Part shown: positions 1 to 8,942 of the stretch, piece after piece
Position numbering within the stretch: the stretch's first letter is position 1
How the letters are laid out: each line of letters starts with the position of its first letter
NCBI RefSeq assembly: GCF_029255125.1
Contig: NZ_JAPUVR010000085.1
Span: 186,001-250,000, forward strand
DNA from: Accumulibacter sp.
Lineage (GTDB): Bacteria > Pseudomonadota > Gammaproteobacteria > Burkholderiales > Rhodocyclaceae
Length of the DNA: 64,000 nt
Direction: 5' to 3'
Position numbers and translations under genes: made by a program
The notes under the pieces: model-generated
Databases searched by the model: none
Told to the model about the DNA's origin: nothing
Seen by the model: the letters and a program-made list of their open reading frames with translations, nothing else

Positions 1-1892
1 GCACTGTCAGCCAGCGTGGCAAAGAGGTGTTTGAGCAATGCACCAAGCTGCTCGATCTGCGTCATCTGGTGGCGGCTTTCTTCGGCGATAGCGTCGTTGC
101 TGCGCGCCGCCTTGGATACGCCAGCGGCCATCGAGTTGATGGCCTTGGCCGTTTCGCCAGCCACCTGCTGGCTACGCTCAACCCGCGCCACGAGCGCCTG
201 CATCGCCTGCTGCAGATCCTGAACGCGGCTGGTGATCTCGCCAACGATCTCGCCCACCTTGAGCGACGATGAAGCGGTTCGCTCGGCGAGCTTGCGCACT
301 TCGTCGGCGACCACGGCAAAGCCGCGCCCCTGCTCGCCCGCACGCGCGGCCTCGATCGCCGCGTTGAGCGCCAGCAGGTTGGTTTGCCCGGCAATTTCGC
401 GAATCGCCTCGATGATCTGCGTGATCTTGTCGGCCGCGTGGCTGAGCTCGGTCACCTCGCCCGCCGCGCGACTAACCTCACCGGTTACGCTGTCGAGTTC
501 GGCAATGTTGCGTTCGACGGCACCCACTCCGTCATGCGCCTGTTGCTCGACTTGGCGGGTTCGCTCGGCGGCAGTCTCGGCCTGCTGCTTCACCCCGTCG
601 GCAATCTGCGTCAGACTCTGCGTCGCTTCGGCGACCGCAGCCGAGCGGCTTTCTTCCAGGCGTGTCGTCTCGGCAATATCCGTCGAGATGGTCGAAATCT
701 GAAAAGCGGACTGCCCCATGTGGCGGCCGCTCTCCTCGATGCTGACCAGGATGTGCACGAGCTTGCGATGCATCACCTGCATCGCCGAAAGCAGACTGGT
801 CGTGTCGGCCGCGGCGACCGAAACCTCGTGCGCCAAGTCGCCCTCGGCAATCCTGCGGGCAATTTCGGCGGCTTGACTGGGTTCGCCGCCGATCTGGCGC
901 AGGATGTCGCGAATCAGACGGTAGCCGACGAGCAGTGTGAGCCCAACCGCCAGCAGCGTCAGTCCGAGCGAAGCGACCATCATCAGGCGTGCATCCGCAC
1001 GACGCGCTGCCGCCAGGTTGACCAGGTCGACCGCCAGCTTGTCTTCAACCTTCTTGAGGAGATCGATCCGCTCGGTCGATCTGCCAAACCACGCCTTGGC
1101 GTCCATACCAAGCGACGGATTCTGCGCATTCTCGATCGCCGCCTGCTTGATCCTGACCACCTCATCGACCGCCGGACCGCTCACCTGACTGGCAAAATAG
1201 GACGTCTGCGACGCGTCGGCATAAAGCTGAAAGACTTCGAACCAGGTCTGCTGCGCCGACGAAATGCCCAGAAAGCGGACGAACATCTCGGGAGCGAAGC
1301 GGTCGACGCCGAAGACATTCGACAGGGTTGCTCGTTCGATTCCGGCAAACTCCTTGCCACGCAGCAATGCGTTGTAGGCGCTCGCAACGCGCGCCACATC
1401 CGTCTCACTCGACATCGATGGAGACTGGCCGACGACCGCCAGCAGGCTGCCTATCGTCTTGCTGTAAAAGGCGATGGCTTGCGAACCGCTGAGCCGCAGG
1501 TCGGAAACCGACTGGCGCGTGGTGACGAGCTCGGTGAGCTGTCGACCGGCTTCGGCGAGATGCGCCTGCAAGCGCTGGTCGAACCGTCCGGCATTGAACT
1601 CTGCCAGCTGTGCGCTGAAGCCCGTTCTCTTGGTATCGACTTCGCTTCGCTGCTGCGGCAGCTCGCTGGCGAAATTCGTCCCCTTGCTGCCGATGAACCC
1701 GGCGCTCATCCCGCGCTCTTTCTGCAGCTCGTGCACCAGAGCGCCGATCGCCGCCGCCAGCCTGGCCAGATCCTCGACATCCTCCATTTCACGGGCGCGC
1801 GAGGTGTTCTCCAGCGTGGCGCGCCCGGCGAACAGAATGAGGCAAAAAAGGGGGACAAGGGCGAGAAGGAGGAGCCTGAACTTGAGCGACAT
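1..1892 (-). CDS. Methyl-accepting chemotaxis protein with NIT sensor domain (3' end outside window)
   Basis: Inner-membrane chemoreceptor that would signal through CheW/CheA. The frame runs open from an ATG at 1892 to the window edge, so about 630 residues are visible and the extreme C-terminus is missing. The protein starts with a hydrophobic segment (residues about 5-24), then a periplasmic region with the [18 protein letters not shown] signature typical of nitrate/nitrite-sensing (NIT) domains, a second membrane segment around residues 310-330, a HAMP-like stretch, and the signalling domain with the hallmark hairpin tip [20 protein letters not shown]. An AGGA ribosome site lies 8 bases before the ATG. 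A sigma-70 type promoter is visible upstream at 2009-2037. The ligand is inferred from the domain only; NIT domains are not always nitrate sensors. Confidence 0.93.
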   Translation of the reverse strand, partial: MSLKFRLLLLALVPLFCLILFAGRATLENTSRAREMEDVEDLARLAAAIGALVHELQKERGMSAGFIGSKGTNFASELPQQRSEVDTKRTGFSAQLAEFNAGRFDQRLQAHLAEAGRQLTELVTTRQSVSDLRLSGSQAIAFYSKTIGSLLAVVGQSPSMSSETDVARVASAYNALLRGKEFAGIERATLSNVFGVDRFAPEMFVRFLGISSAQQTWFEVFQLYADASQTSYFASQVSGPAVDEVVRIKQAAIENAQNPSLGMDAKAWFGRSTERIDLLKKVEDKLAVDLVNLAAARRADARLMMVASLGLTLLAVGLTLLVGYRLIRDILRQIGGEPSQAAEIARRIAEGDLAHEVSVAAADTTSLLSAMQVMHRKLVHILVSIEESGRHMGQSAFQISTISTDIAETTRLEESRSAAVAEATQSLTQIADGVKQQAETAAERTRQVEQQAHDGVGAVERNIAELDSVTGEVSRAAGEVTELSHAADKITQIIEAIREIAGQTNLLALNAAIEAARAGEQGRGFAVVADEVRKLAERTASSSLKVGEIVGEITSRVQDLQQAMQALVARVERSQQVAGETAKAINSMAAGVSKAARSNDAIAEESRHQMTQIEQLGALLKHLFATLADS

Positions 1893-2008
1893 CGACCAAT
1901 CCTGAGAGCCTGGTTTCCGGTCTGAAATAAGCCTAGCAAAGCACCCGCAGCAGACTTCTGACCAGCACGGCAAGGCGCGAAGGTGGCAACGTCTGGGCTT
2001 GCCGCGTT

Positions 2009-2037
2009 AGTATAGAGTGTTGATCTAACGGGGTCAA
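2009..2037 (-). promoter_or_regulatory. Sigma-70 type promoter for the NIT chemoreceptor
   Basis: On the minus strand a -35 box TTGACC (2032-2037) and a -10 box TATACT (2009-2014) are separated by exactly 17 bases; each matches consensus at five of six positions. Transcription would start near 2002 and leave a leader of about 110 bases before the ATG at 1892. An inverted repeat, CGTTAG (2005-2010) with CTAACG (2025-2030), overlaps the -10 region and could be an operator. Confidence 0.6.
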
Positions 2038-2145
2038 ACCAGATCCAACCGAGGCACGGGCGGGGCTTCCCCCGGGCCGCGGCGACGCTTGCTCCAGGGC
2101 TATCTGTGGTCTCCCCGAAAACTGCCAAACGGGCGTGCTGCAGGT

Positions 2146-2173
2146 CTTGAAATCTGCCCCGACGCCCCCACTT
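2146..2173 (+). promoter_or_regulatory. Candidate sigma-32 (heat-shock) promoter of htpG
   Basis: CTTGAAA (2146-2152), a 13-base spacer, then CCCCACTT (2166-2173) closely matches the RpoH consensus CTTGAAA-N(11-16)-CCCCATNT. It sits about 80 bases before the htpG start at 2251. htpG is a classical RpoH regulon member, so motif and gene agree. The rest of the 1893-2250 gap holds only this promoter and the divergent chemoreceptor promoter. Confidence 0.65.
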
Positions 2174-2250
2174 GCCGGTCTAATGCTTGCTCCGCGTCGC
2201 TTCCGCCGCGAGCACATCCGCTTTCCTCAACGTTTCTGACGGAGTTTTGC

Positions 2251-4170
2251 ATGGGTGCACAAAAGGAAACGCTCGGTTTCCAGGCCGAAGTCAAGCAACT
2301 GCTCAACCTGATGATCCACTCGCTGTACAGCAACAAAGAGATCTTCCTGCGCGAGCTGATTTCGAATGCCTCCGACGCCTGCGACCGCCTGCGCTTCGAG
2401 GCGCTGAACAACACAAGTCTTTATGGCGACGATGCCGAACTGAAGATCCGCGTTGCTTTCGACAAGGAGGCGCACACGCTGACAATCAGTGACAACGGGA
2501 TTGGCCTCTCGCGCGACGAAGCAGTCCAGCATCTGGGGACGATCGCCAAGTCCGGCACACGCGAGTTCTTCTCGGCCCTGACCGGCGACCAAGCGAAAGA
2601 TGCGCACCTGATCGGACAGTTCGGCGTCGGCTTCTACTCGTCGTACATCGTTGCCGACAAGGTCACGGTGATTTCCCGGCGAGCCGGCCTGGAGGCCAGT
2701 CAGGCCGTGCGCTGGGAGTCTTCCGGCGAGGGCGACTTCACCGTTGAAATGATCGAGCGTGCTCAACGTGGCACCGAAGTGACACTGCACCTGCGGAGCG
2801 GCGAGGACGAATTCCTCTCGAACTGGAAGTTGCGCTCGATCATTCGCAAGTACTCCGACCACATCACGCTACCCATAGTGATGAAGAAGGAGGAGTGGAA
2901 CGACGAGAAGAAGGAGCACGTACAGACCGACGAAGACGAAACTGTCAACCAGGCGTCGGCGCTCTGGACGCGCCCAAAATCGGAGATCAGCGACGAACAA
3001 TACAACGAGTTCTACAAGCACGTCGCGCACGACTTCGACGAGCCGCTGGCGCACGTGCATGCGCGCGTCGAGGGCAAGCAGGAGTACACGCAACTGCTCT
3101 ACATTCCGTCGAAAGCGCCTTTCGACCTGTTCGACCGGACGGCCCGGCACGGCATCAAGCTCTACGTTCGGCGTGTTTTCATCATGGACGATGCCGAGCA
3201 ACTGATGCCGCTCTACTTGCGCTTCGTGCGTGGCGTCGTCGACTCGAACGACCTGCCGCTCAATGTTTCGCGCGAGATCCTGCAACAGTCACGCGATATC
3301 GAGACGATACGCGGAGGTTGCGTCAAGCGCGTGCTCGGCATGCTCGAAGCACTGGCCGACAGCGATGAAGCTGCCGATCGCGAGAAGTACGGCAAGTTCT
3401 GGAAGGAGTTCGGTCGCGTCCTCAAGGAAGGCGTTGGCGAAGACTTCGCCAACAAGGAGCGAATTGCCAAGCTGCTGCGCTTCGCTTCGACGCACGCCGA
3501 TACCGCTGACGAAACGGTCTCGCTCGCCGACTATGTGTTGCGCATGAAGGAAGGACAGGAAAAGATCTACTACGTCACGGCGGAAACCTTTACCGCCGCC
3601 AAGCACAGCCCCCACCTGGAAATCTTCCGCAAGAAGGGAATCGAAGTCCTGTTGCTGTCGGAACGCGTCGACGAATGGGTGACCGGCAATCTCACCGAAT
3701 TCGACGGGAAGCCGCTGCAGTCGGTCGCCAAGGGTGGGCTCGACCTGGGCAAGCTGGAAGATGCAGCCGAGAAGGAGGCTGCCGAGAAAGCCGCCGACGA
3801 GTACAAGGAGCTGATCGATAAAGTAAAGACGACGCTGGGCGAGAAGGTGAAGGACGTGCGCGTCACGCATCGCCTGACCGACTCGCCGTCGTGCCTGGTC
3901 GCCGATGAGTACGACATCGGCGGCAACCTGCAGCGCATTCTGAAGGCAGCCGGGCAGCAAGCGCCGGCGAGCAAACCGATTCTCGAGATCAACCCGACGC
4001 ATCCGGCAGTACAGCGCCTCAAGTACGAAGAGACACGCTTCGCCGATTGGGCCAACCTCCTGCTCGAACAGGCAACGCTGGCCGAGGGCGGAACCCTCGA
4101 CGACCCGGCCGGCTTCGTCCGCCGGATCAACGACCTGATGCTCGCGCTCTCACTCGGTAGCGGCCGCTGA
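2251..4170 (+). CDS. htpG: Molecular chaperone HtpG (Hsp90)
   Basis: ATP-dependent cytosolic Hsp90 chaperone, 639 residues, the normal family length. The N-terminal GHKL ATPase is clear: [14 protein letters not shown] near residue 35, the [10 protein letters not shown] motif, and the lid [17 protein letters not shown] near residue 125. The middle domain ([14 protein letters not shown]) and the C-terminal dimerisation domain follow without a break. The frame stays open 54 codons further upstream, but the ATG at 2251 is preferred: it has GGAG at 2241-2244 and begins with [18 protein letters not shown], the usual HtpG N-terminus. The gene overlaps the next one by one base. Confidence 0.98.
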   Translation: MGAQKETLGFQAEVKQLLNLMIHSLYSNKEIFLRELISNASDACDRLRFEALNNTSLYGDDAELKIRVAFDKEAHTLTISDNGIGLSRDEAVQHLGTIAKSGTREFFSALTGDQAKDAHLIGQFGVGFYSSYIVADKVTVISRRAGLEASQAVRWESSGEGDFTVEMIERAQRGTEVTLHLRSGEDEFLSNWKLRSIIRKYSDHITLPIVMKKEEWNDEKKEHVQTDEDETVNQASALWTRPKSEISDEQYNEFYKHVAHDFDEPLAHVHARVEGKQEYTQLLYIPSKAPFDLFDRTARHGIKLYVRRVFIMDDAEQLMPLYLRFVRGVVDSNDLPLNVSREILQQSRDIETIRGGCVKRVLGMLEALADSDEAADREKYGKFWKEFGRVLKEGVGEDFANKERIAKLLRFASTHADTADETVSLADYVLRMKEGQEKIYYVTAETFTAAKHSPHLEIFRKKGIEVLLLSERVDEWVTGNLTEFDGKPLQSVAKGGLDLGKLEDAAEKEAAEKAADEYKELIDKVKTTLGEKVKDVRVTHRLTDSPSCLVADEYDIGGNLQRILKAAGQQAPASKPILEINPTHPAVQRLKYEETRFADWANLLLEQATLAEGGTLDDPAGFVRRINDLMLALSLGSGR

Positions 4171-4682
4171 TGGGCGACGGCGGGCCGCCGCTTCTGCACG
4201 GCCTGCCGCCGATCATCGACCCCGGCATACGGACGCTGATCCTGGGCAGCTTCCCTTCGCCGGCTTCACTGGCGGCACAGCAGTACTATGCACATGCCAG
4301 GAATCAGTTCTGGCGCCTGCTGAGCGCGCTGCTCGGCGAAGCGCTGGTCGAACTCGACTACCCGAGGCGGAAATCGCGCCTGCTCGCCAGCGGCATCGGC
4401 GTCTGGGACGTCTATGCCCGCTGCCGGCGGTCTGGTGCACTCGACTCGGCGATCGAAGCTGGCGAAACGAATGACTTCTCGTGCCTTGGCGAACTCGCCC
4501 CGCAGCTACAGCACATCGCCTTCAACGGCCAGGCGGCCGGTCGATTCGCCCCCTGGTTCGCCGCGCGTGGTTTCACCGCGGCCATTCTTCCTTCGAGCAG
4601 TCCAGCCTATACGCTGGCTTTCGAAAAGAAGTTGGCGCGCTGGGCGACTGCTGGCATCGGAAGCGCTACGCGCAGCGCGTGA
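4170..4682 (+). CDS. DNA-deoxyinosine (hypoxanthine-DNA) glycosylase, UDG superfamily
   Basis: Predicted to remove deaminated purines such as hypoxanthine from DNA (UDG family 6/HDG-like). The 170-residue protein carries the family's N-terminal motif LILGSFPSPASL followed by QQYYAHARNQFWRLL (residues about 23-49), the central IGVWDVYARCRRSGALDSAI stretch, and the LPSSSPAY motif near residue 140 that takes the place of the HPSP-type loop. Its ATG at 4170 shares a base with the htpG stop codon (TGATG), so translation is probably coupled. The chaperone-repair pairing is unusual and may simply be read-through of the htpG transcript. Confidence 0.85.
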   Translation: MGDGGPPLLHGLPPIIDPGIRTLILGSFPSPASLAAQQYYAHARNQFWRLLSALLGEALVELDYPRRKSRLLASGIGVWDVYARCRRSGALDSAIEAGETNDFSCLGELAPQLQHIAFNGQAAGRFAPWFAARGFTAAILPSSSPAYTLAFEKKLARWATAGIGSATRSA

Positions 4683-4737
4683 TCAGGCGCGCGGCAAGCG
4701 CACGCCCAGCCAGATTGAGCCAAAACCGGCGGGCGTG

Positions 4738-5316
4738 TCACTTGCCGGGGAGCAAAGCATCGCGCAAGCACTGGCGGTGCTCCGGGCCAATCTTGTCCCG
4801 GCATTGTTCACGCGCTTTCTGGTGCAGCGCACAGCGCGCTGGGTCGATCGACTGGCTGCAATCAACCGGCGGCATGCGGTCTTGCACGCATAGCTTGAAC
4901 TGCGCCCCGGTCGAATCACCGCAGGCAGCGTACGCCTGTTTGCGCGCCTCGCACTGCTGCGGGTTGCGCGCCTGGCTGCAGTCGGTCTTCTGCGCCTGAG
5001 CCAGCATACATTGCCGGCGTGCCGGGCCGAAGCTGTCCTTGCACGCCTCGAGCATCCGGCGATGAGCTGCCTGACGAGCCTGGCACTGCTCCGGATCGCC
5101 CGCGCGCAGACAATTGCCTGGCGACCGCATGCCGGGTCGCATGCCACCCATGCCGGCGCCCGGGCCCATTCCTGGGCCCATTCCTGGACCCATTCCGGCA
5201 CCCATCCCCGGCTGCGTGCCGCCCATTCCGCCCATTCCTGGCCCAGGCTGGGCAGCAGCCTGAAGCGTGAGGAGGGCACCGGAAAGCATGAGAACGATCA
5301 GTGAGGACTTGTACAT
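4738..5316 (-). CDS. Secreted Met/Gly-repeat, Cys-rich protein of unknown function
   Basis: A 192-residue exported protein with AGGAG just upstream of the ATG at 5316. A signal peptide (MYKSSLIVLMLSGALLTLQA, cut near AAAQP) is followed by a low-complexity segment of GMGPGM-type repeats at about residues 25-62. The rest is three related cysteine modules, each with four cysteines: NCLRAGDPEQC...ACKDSFGPARRQC, DCSQARNPQQC...ACGDSTGAQFKLC and DCSQSIDPARC...QCRDKIGPEHRQC. The even cysteine count in an exported protein suggests disulfides; Met-rich plus Cys-rich character could also mean metal (copper) handling. No family recognised; function is inference. The longer frame upstream lacks a signal peptide and was not used. 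Confidence 0.8.
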   Translation of the reverse strand: MYKSSLIVLMLSGALLTLQAAAQPGPGMGGMGGTQPGMGAGMGPGMGPGMGPGAGMGGMRPGMRSPGNCLRAGDPEQCQARQAAHRRMLEACKDSFGPARRQCMLAQAQKTDCSQARNPQQCEARKQAYAACGDSTGAQFKLCVQDRMPPVDCSQSIDPARCALHQKAREQCRDKIGPEHRQCLRDALLPGK

Positions 5317-5544
5317 GGCTATCTCCTTCTGGCTGTAGGGGAGCGGTCGGCATTTCAACGCGATGGACAGCCGGGCCATCCGCCAAAACAGGCCTATCTT
5401 ACACCCGCGAAAAGTTCGCCAGCGACGCTTTGCTGTCCGCCTGCCGCGGCGGAACTTTGACCGCTGCACGGGCCACCACGCTGCGGCAATGCCCTCTCGG
5501 CAGGAACGACCGGCGGGCCGAACACAGCGTAGAATCCGCGCATC

Positions 5545-6369
5545 GTGAGCCCACCGCCGACCCTGAATTCCTTGAGCCAGTCCGCTGCGCCATACGCTTC
5601 GCCGCTCTTCGCGCCATTGCGCCAATGGCTCGACATGCTTCCGCCGCACCCTGACCAACGAGCGCTGTCGCGCCTGGCGGAACGCTATCCAGTGTTTGCC
5701 GCGAGCGGCCAACGCATCCGATTCAGCCGGCCGTACGCCGATGGCCGTGCTTACGAAGAGCGCATCTGGGAGACCGGCAACGTCGAAACGCGTAGCGACA
5801 ACTGGCACGACTTCTTCAACGGGCTTGTCTGGTTGACCTTCCCAAAAAGCAAGGCGACGATCAACGCCGCGCATGTCGCCGCACCGCCAGCGCAAGGATC
5901 AGCCCGAGGAAGCGCGCGCGACGCGTTGACGCATTTCGATGAATGCGGAATTGTCGTTCTCGCCACACGCCCAGAACTGCTCGAACTGTTGCGCTCCTTC
6001 TGCTGGAAGACCTTGTTCGTTGACCGGCGCAGCGACGTTATCGCGGCCATGCGTTTTGTTGTCTTTGGCCATGCCACCTACCATTCGCTGCTCGCACCCT
6101 TTTTCGGCCTGACGGCAAAGTCGGTGCTCTACGTCGTCGAAGATGACTGCCTGCGCCTTTCCGCTGGGCCCTTGACTGCGATGCTCGACGCACGCCTGGC
6201 CGCCGATCTGGCAGCCGGCGTGTATTCCCGGCCGCGCGATTTCCAGCCCTTGCCGTTGCTCGGTATTCCAGGTGTCGTTGCCGCAAACGAATGCGCCGAC
6301 TACTACGACGACACCCGCCAGTTCCGAGCCGGCCGCCGCTGCGCCGGCAACGCCGTGACGAGAAGCTGA
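5545..6369 (+). CDS. DUF3025 domain-containing protein
   Basis: A 274-residue cytoplasmic protein with no signal peptide or membrane segment. It shows the DUF3025 signature WHDFFNGLVWLTFPKSKATI (about residues 87-106) and the later FDECGIVVLATRPELLELLR and FVVFGHATYHSLLAPF stretches. The family is widespread in beta- and gammaproteobacteria and has no established function. The start is a GTG; no strong ribosome site is visible and no other start lies close by, so the N-terminus is less certain. It is divergent from the Met/Cys-rich gene across 228 bases and convergent with the HIT gene. Confidence 0.85.
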   Translation: MSPPPTLNSLSQSAAPYASPLFAPLRQWLDMLPPHPDQRALSRLAERYPVFAASGQRIRFSRPYADGRAYEERIWETGNVETRSDNWHDFFNGLVWLTFPKSKATINAAHVAAPPAQGSARGSARDALTHFDECGIVVLATRPELLELLRSFCWKTLFVDRRSDVIAAMRFVVFGHATYHSLLAPFFGLTAKSVLYVVEDDCLRLSAGPLTAMLDARLAADLAAGVYSRPRDFQPLPLLGIPGVVAANECADYYDDTRQFRAGRRCAGNAVTRS

Positions 6370-6379
6370 GAGGGTCGCC

Positions 6380-6847
6380 TCAACCCTGGTTCGCCGCCTG
6401 CAATGCCTGGCAGATGGCGCCCGTAATCCCCGGCTGGTCGGCGTGCTGCCGCTCCGCCAACGCCGGCAACGACGGCCAGCCGTTGTCCGCCCAGTCGAGG
6501 CCAGCAAATCGGCGCGCCGCCGCGTAGCGCGGAATGACATGAAAATGAACCTGGTGGTCGACCATCATGAGCATCAGATAGTTAACGATGTCGTAAGCGA
6601 AGGCAGCCCGCAATGACTTTTCGACGAACCCGATCAGTTCGCCGAGTTCGGCCATTTCGTCGCCGCGCACCTGCGCAAAGCACTCGGCATGGCGATTGAG
6701 CGACAAGATTCCCGCGCCGAGCGTCGGCTGGGCTGGCCGTACCGACCATGACCACGCCTTCGTCTGGGCAATCAGCAGTTCCTCGACCTGAAACTTGCTG
6801 CGAAACTCGGCCAGCAGGCGGGCCTCGTTTTGGCCTTCGCTCATCAT
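6380..6847 (-). CDS. HIT family protein (histidine triad variant)
   Basis: A 155-residue nucleotide hydrolase/transferase-like protein. The HIT fold is recognised from LGAGILSLNRHAECFAQV in the middle and the C-terminal DHQVHFHVIPRYAA. Aligned to the H-x-H-x-H-x-x triad, the second and third histidines are present but the first is glutamine, with a histidine one residue earlier. Substrate is unknown; dinucleoside polyphosphates are typical. ATGs at 6847 and 6844 follow a strong GGGAGGAGA ribosome site; 6847 is used. The frame extends further upstream but without a better start. Confidence 0.85.
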   Translation of the reverse strand: MMSEGQNEARLLAEFRSKFQVEELLIAQTKAWSWSVRPAQPTLGAGILSLNRHAECFAQVRGDEMAELGELIGFVEKSLRAAFAYDIVNYLMLMMVDHQVHFHVIPRYAAARRFAGLDWADNGWPSLPALAERQHADQPGITGAICQALQAANQG

Positions 6848-6990
6848 CTGTCTCCTCCCTCCCGAGAAATCGGGGCAGCCATCACCCATATTGCCAGTTC
6901 GCCCCGGAAAAGCGCTGGAACATCCACCGTGTCGTCCGCCGCGCAGGCGCTGCAGGCTCCGGTCTGGACAAGACCCGACGACCGACGCCG

Positions 6991-7021
6991 AGAGACCCTC
7001 GGGGCTGCAAAGAGGGTCTCT
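6991..7021. repeat. Perfect 10-bp inverted repeat between peroxidase and HIT genes
   Basis: AGAGACCCTC (6991-7000) and GAGGGTCTCT (7012-7021) can form a 10-bp stem with an 11-base loop. It lies 50 bases past the stop of the minus-strand peroxidase gene, where a terminator would be expected, but no T tract follows on either strand. It could be a 3'-end-stabilising hairpin or a weak terminator. Confidence 0.55.
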
Positions 7022-7069
7022 GGACAGCGCCCACCGCACAACGACGCAATGGGCGGAACAATCGCCGAC

Positions 7070-8065
7070 CTACTTCTCGAACGGCGTCGGCCGTGGCGTG
7101 GTGTCGGCTGACGGCGGCAGCAGCGGAAGCCTGAAGCTCGGCTGTTCGCCAGTCAAGGTCTTCAGGAAGGCAACGATCTTCGCGTTTTCCTCGGGAGAAA
7201 ACTTCCGGCCAAGCTGCACGCGGCCCATCGTATCCACTGCTTCAGATAGCGTGTCGGCTGCCCCGTCGTGGAAGTACGGATAGGTCAGCTCGACGTTGCG
7301 CAGGGTCGGCACCTTGAAGCTGAAGCGGTCGGCATCCTTCCCGGTGACCGCGACACGCCCCTCGGCCGGGCTCGAGGCCTTGTAGGGCTCGACCACGCCC
7401 ATCTTCTGGAACGAGTTGCCACCGACTGCGGAACCATTGTGGCAGGCAACGCAGCCGCTGTCCTTGAACAGGGCGTAGCCTTCCAGTTCGCTCTTGCTCA
7501 AGGCCTTACGGTTCCCTTTCAGCCATTGATCGAAACGAGAGTTCGGCGTCGCCAGGGTTTCTTCAAAAGCGGCGATGGCCTGCGTGATACGATCGATATC
7601 GACCTTGTCCGAACCGAACACCTGCCTGAACTCAGCGGCATAGCCGGGAATCGACTGCAGGACGGCGACCGCCAGTTCATGCGTAAACGCCATTTCACCC
7701 GGATTTGCGATCGGACCGCCAGCCTGCGCTTTCAGATCCTTCGCCCTTCCGTCCCAGAACTGCGCAAGGTTGAGGCTCGAGTTGAGCACGGTGGGAGAGT
7801 TGATCGGCCCCTTCTGCCAGTTGTGGCCAATCGAGGACTTCAAATTGTCGGAGCCGCCCATCGAAAGGTTGTGGCACGAGTTGCAGGAAATGAAACCGGA
7901 TTTGGAAAGGCGTGGATCGAAGTAGAGTTTCTTGCCGAGTTCGACCATCGCCGGATTGGTAATCTTTGCCGGTGCAATGGGTTGGATCGGCTCATCGGCC
8001 GCTGCCGAGGCAAGGGTGTAACTGCCGAGCATGGACAGGCAGATGACCAGAGTACGTACTCTCAT
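7070..8065 (-). CDS. Periplasmic dihaem cytochrome c peroxidase (CcpA/MauG family)
   Basis: Reduces hydrogen peroxide to water with electrons from small cytochromes c or azurin in the periplasm. The 331-residue protein has a signal peptide (residues 1-22) and two c-type haem sites, CNSCH (61-65) and CVACH (205-209), the spacing expected for bacterial dihaem peroxidases. FKVPTLRNVELTYPYFHDG and the DTMGRVQLGRKFSPEE stretch near residue 285 are family hallmarks; the methionine there is a likely distal ligand of the electron-transfer haem. It is transcribed alone from a promoter with a perfect FNR box, which fits low-oxygen expression known for this family. Confidence 0.95.
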   Translation of the reverse strand: MRVRTLVICLSMLGSYTLASAAADEPIQPIAPAKITNPAMVELGKKLYFDPRLSKSGFISCNSCHNLSMGGSDNLKSSIGHNWQKGPINSPTVLNSSLNLAQFWDGRAKDLKAQAGGPIANPGEMAFTHELAVAVLQSIPGYAAEFRQVFGSDKVDIDRITQAIAAFEETLATPNSRFDQWLKGNRKALSKSELEGYALFKDSGCVACHNGSAVGGNSFQKMGVVEPYKASSPAEGRVAVTGKDADRFSFKVPTLRNVELTYPYFHDGAADTLSEAVDTMGRVQLGRKFSPEENAKIVAFLKTLTGEQPSFRLPLLPPSADTTPRPTPFEK

Positions 8066-8169
8066 GAGGACTCCCAGGCTGATTTATGGATGTATTCGCC
8101 TGGCTGCGCCAAGCGGGCGCGCGACTGTCTGCTCGGCAGGGCGCCAAACATCCACCATGCGTAGAAGGG

Positions 8170-8212
8170 AGAATAACCGCAGGGCGCCAGCCCGCATCTT
8201 GATCTAAATCAA
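8170..8212 (-). promoter_or_regulatory. FNR/ANR-type box and -10 element of the cytochrome c peroxidase promoter
   Basis: TTGATCTAAATCAA at 8199-8212 is a perfect match to the FNR-family box TTGAT-N4-ATCAA. On the minus strand a -10 like TATTCT lies at 8170-8175, giving a start near 8163. The box centre is then about 42 bases upstream, the position used by class II FNR activation. The leader to the ATG would be about 98 bases. Confidence 0.8.
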
Positions 8213-8297
8213 AGACACCCTAGAAAAGGGGGGCGCACAGACCGCGCCTGCTCGGACCCGTAGCGCGCTTGCCCGCCGCCGACCGCAGCCGCACCAG

Positions 8298-8849
8298 CTA
8301 CAGGCCGAGACGCCCCGGGGTATGGAAGATCCGGTCGATCGCCTCCAGCCCGAAAGCCTGGACATGGTCGAGCAGACCGGTCGCGAAGCCCGCGGGCCGG
8401 GTGCCGGTCGCTTCTTCCCAGAGATTGGCCAGATCGAGTGGCGAGAGCGGACGACAAGCGTCTTCGACCAAGTGCAGGTTCGCCTGAAAACCCTCGTGCC
8501 AACACTTGCCGGCAGCGTAACGCTCGCCAATGTGGCCAATCTCGCGCTGAGCGTCGGCGGCCGCCAGCGCCAGCCAGACGCCCTCGGCGGTGCACGCGAA
8601 AGCACTGCCGTCGGTCAGGGGGGCGAGCCGTGCCTGAAGTTGCTCTGCTGCGGAAAGAGCGAGGCAAAAGCTGATGGTTCTGGATTGCGGGAGAAACGGG
8701 AGAATCCGGTTGGCGATCACCCACGAATCAAAAAGCTGGGTACCGTGCAAAATCTGGTCGATCAGCTCGCCATCCCTGGCGCTCTCGTGCACCGCTTGCG
8801 CCAGCAGCAATGGGGCGCTCTGCGACCAGTCGAATGAGACGAGGTTCAT
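8298..8849 (-). CDS. Hypothetical protein, 183 residues
   Basis: No family recognised. The protein is soluble, without signal peptide or membrane segment, mostly helical by composition and rich in Ala and Leu (PLLLAQAVHESARDGELIDQ, GVWLALAAADAQREIGHIGE). A pair near the C-terminus, LANLWEEATGTRPAGFATGL, is its most distinctive part. The ATG at 8849 is chosen over the ATG 11 codons upstream because AAGGAG lies just before it. It is the upstream neighbour of the peroxidase gene on the same strand, but the FNR-box promoter lies between them, so they need not be one operon. Confidence 0.7.
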   Translation of the reverse strand: MNLVSFDWSQSAPLLLAQAVHESARDGELIDQILHGTQLFDSWVIANRILPFLPQSRTISFCLALSAAEQLQARLAPLTDGSAFACTAEGVWLALAAADAQREIGHIGERYAAGKCWHEGFQANLHLVEDACRPLSPLDLANLWEEATGTRPAGFATGLLDHVQAFGLEAIDRIFHTPGRLGL

Positions 8850-8942
8850 GCGAAACTCCTTGATGACGCCAATTGGCCGCACCCGACAGCCAACGCCGCG
8901 CGGCGCAGCAGCGGGCCGGCAAGCGGCCCGCTCGCGCTCGAA

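Noticed and set aside
384-1925. A 513-codon plus-strand frame over the chemoreceptor
   Set aside because: It is the antisense reading of the MCP signalling domain; no family features.
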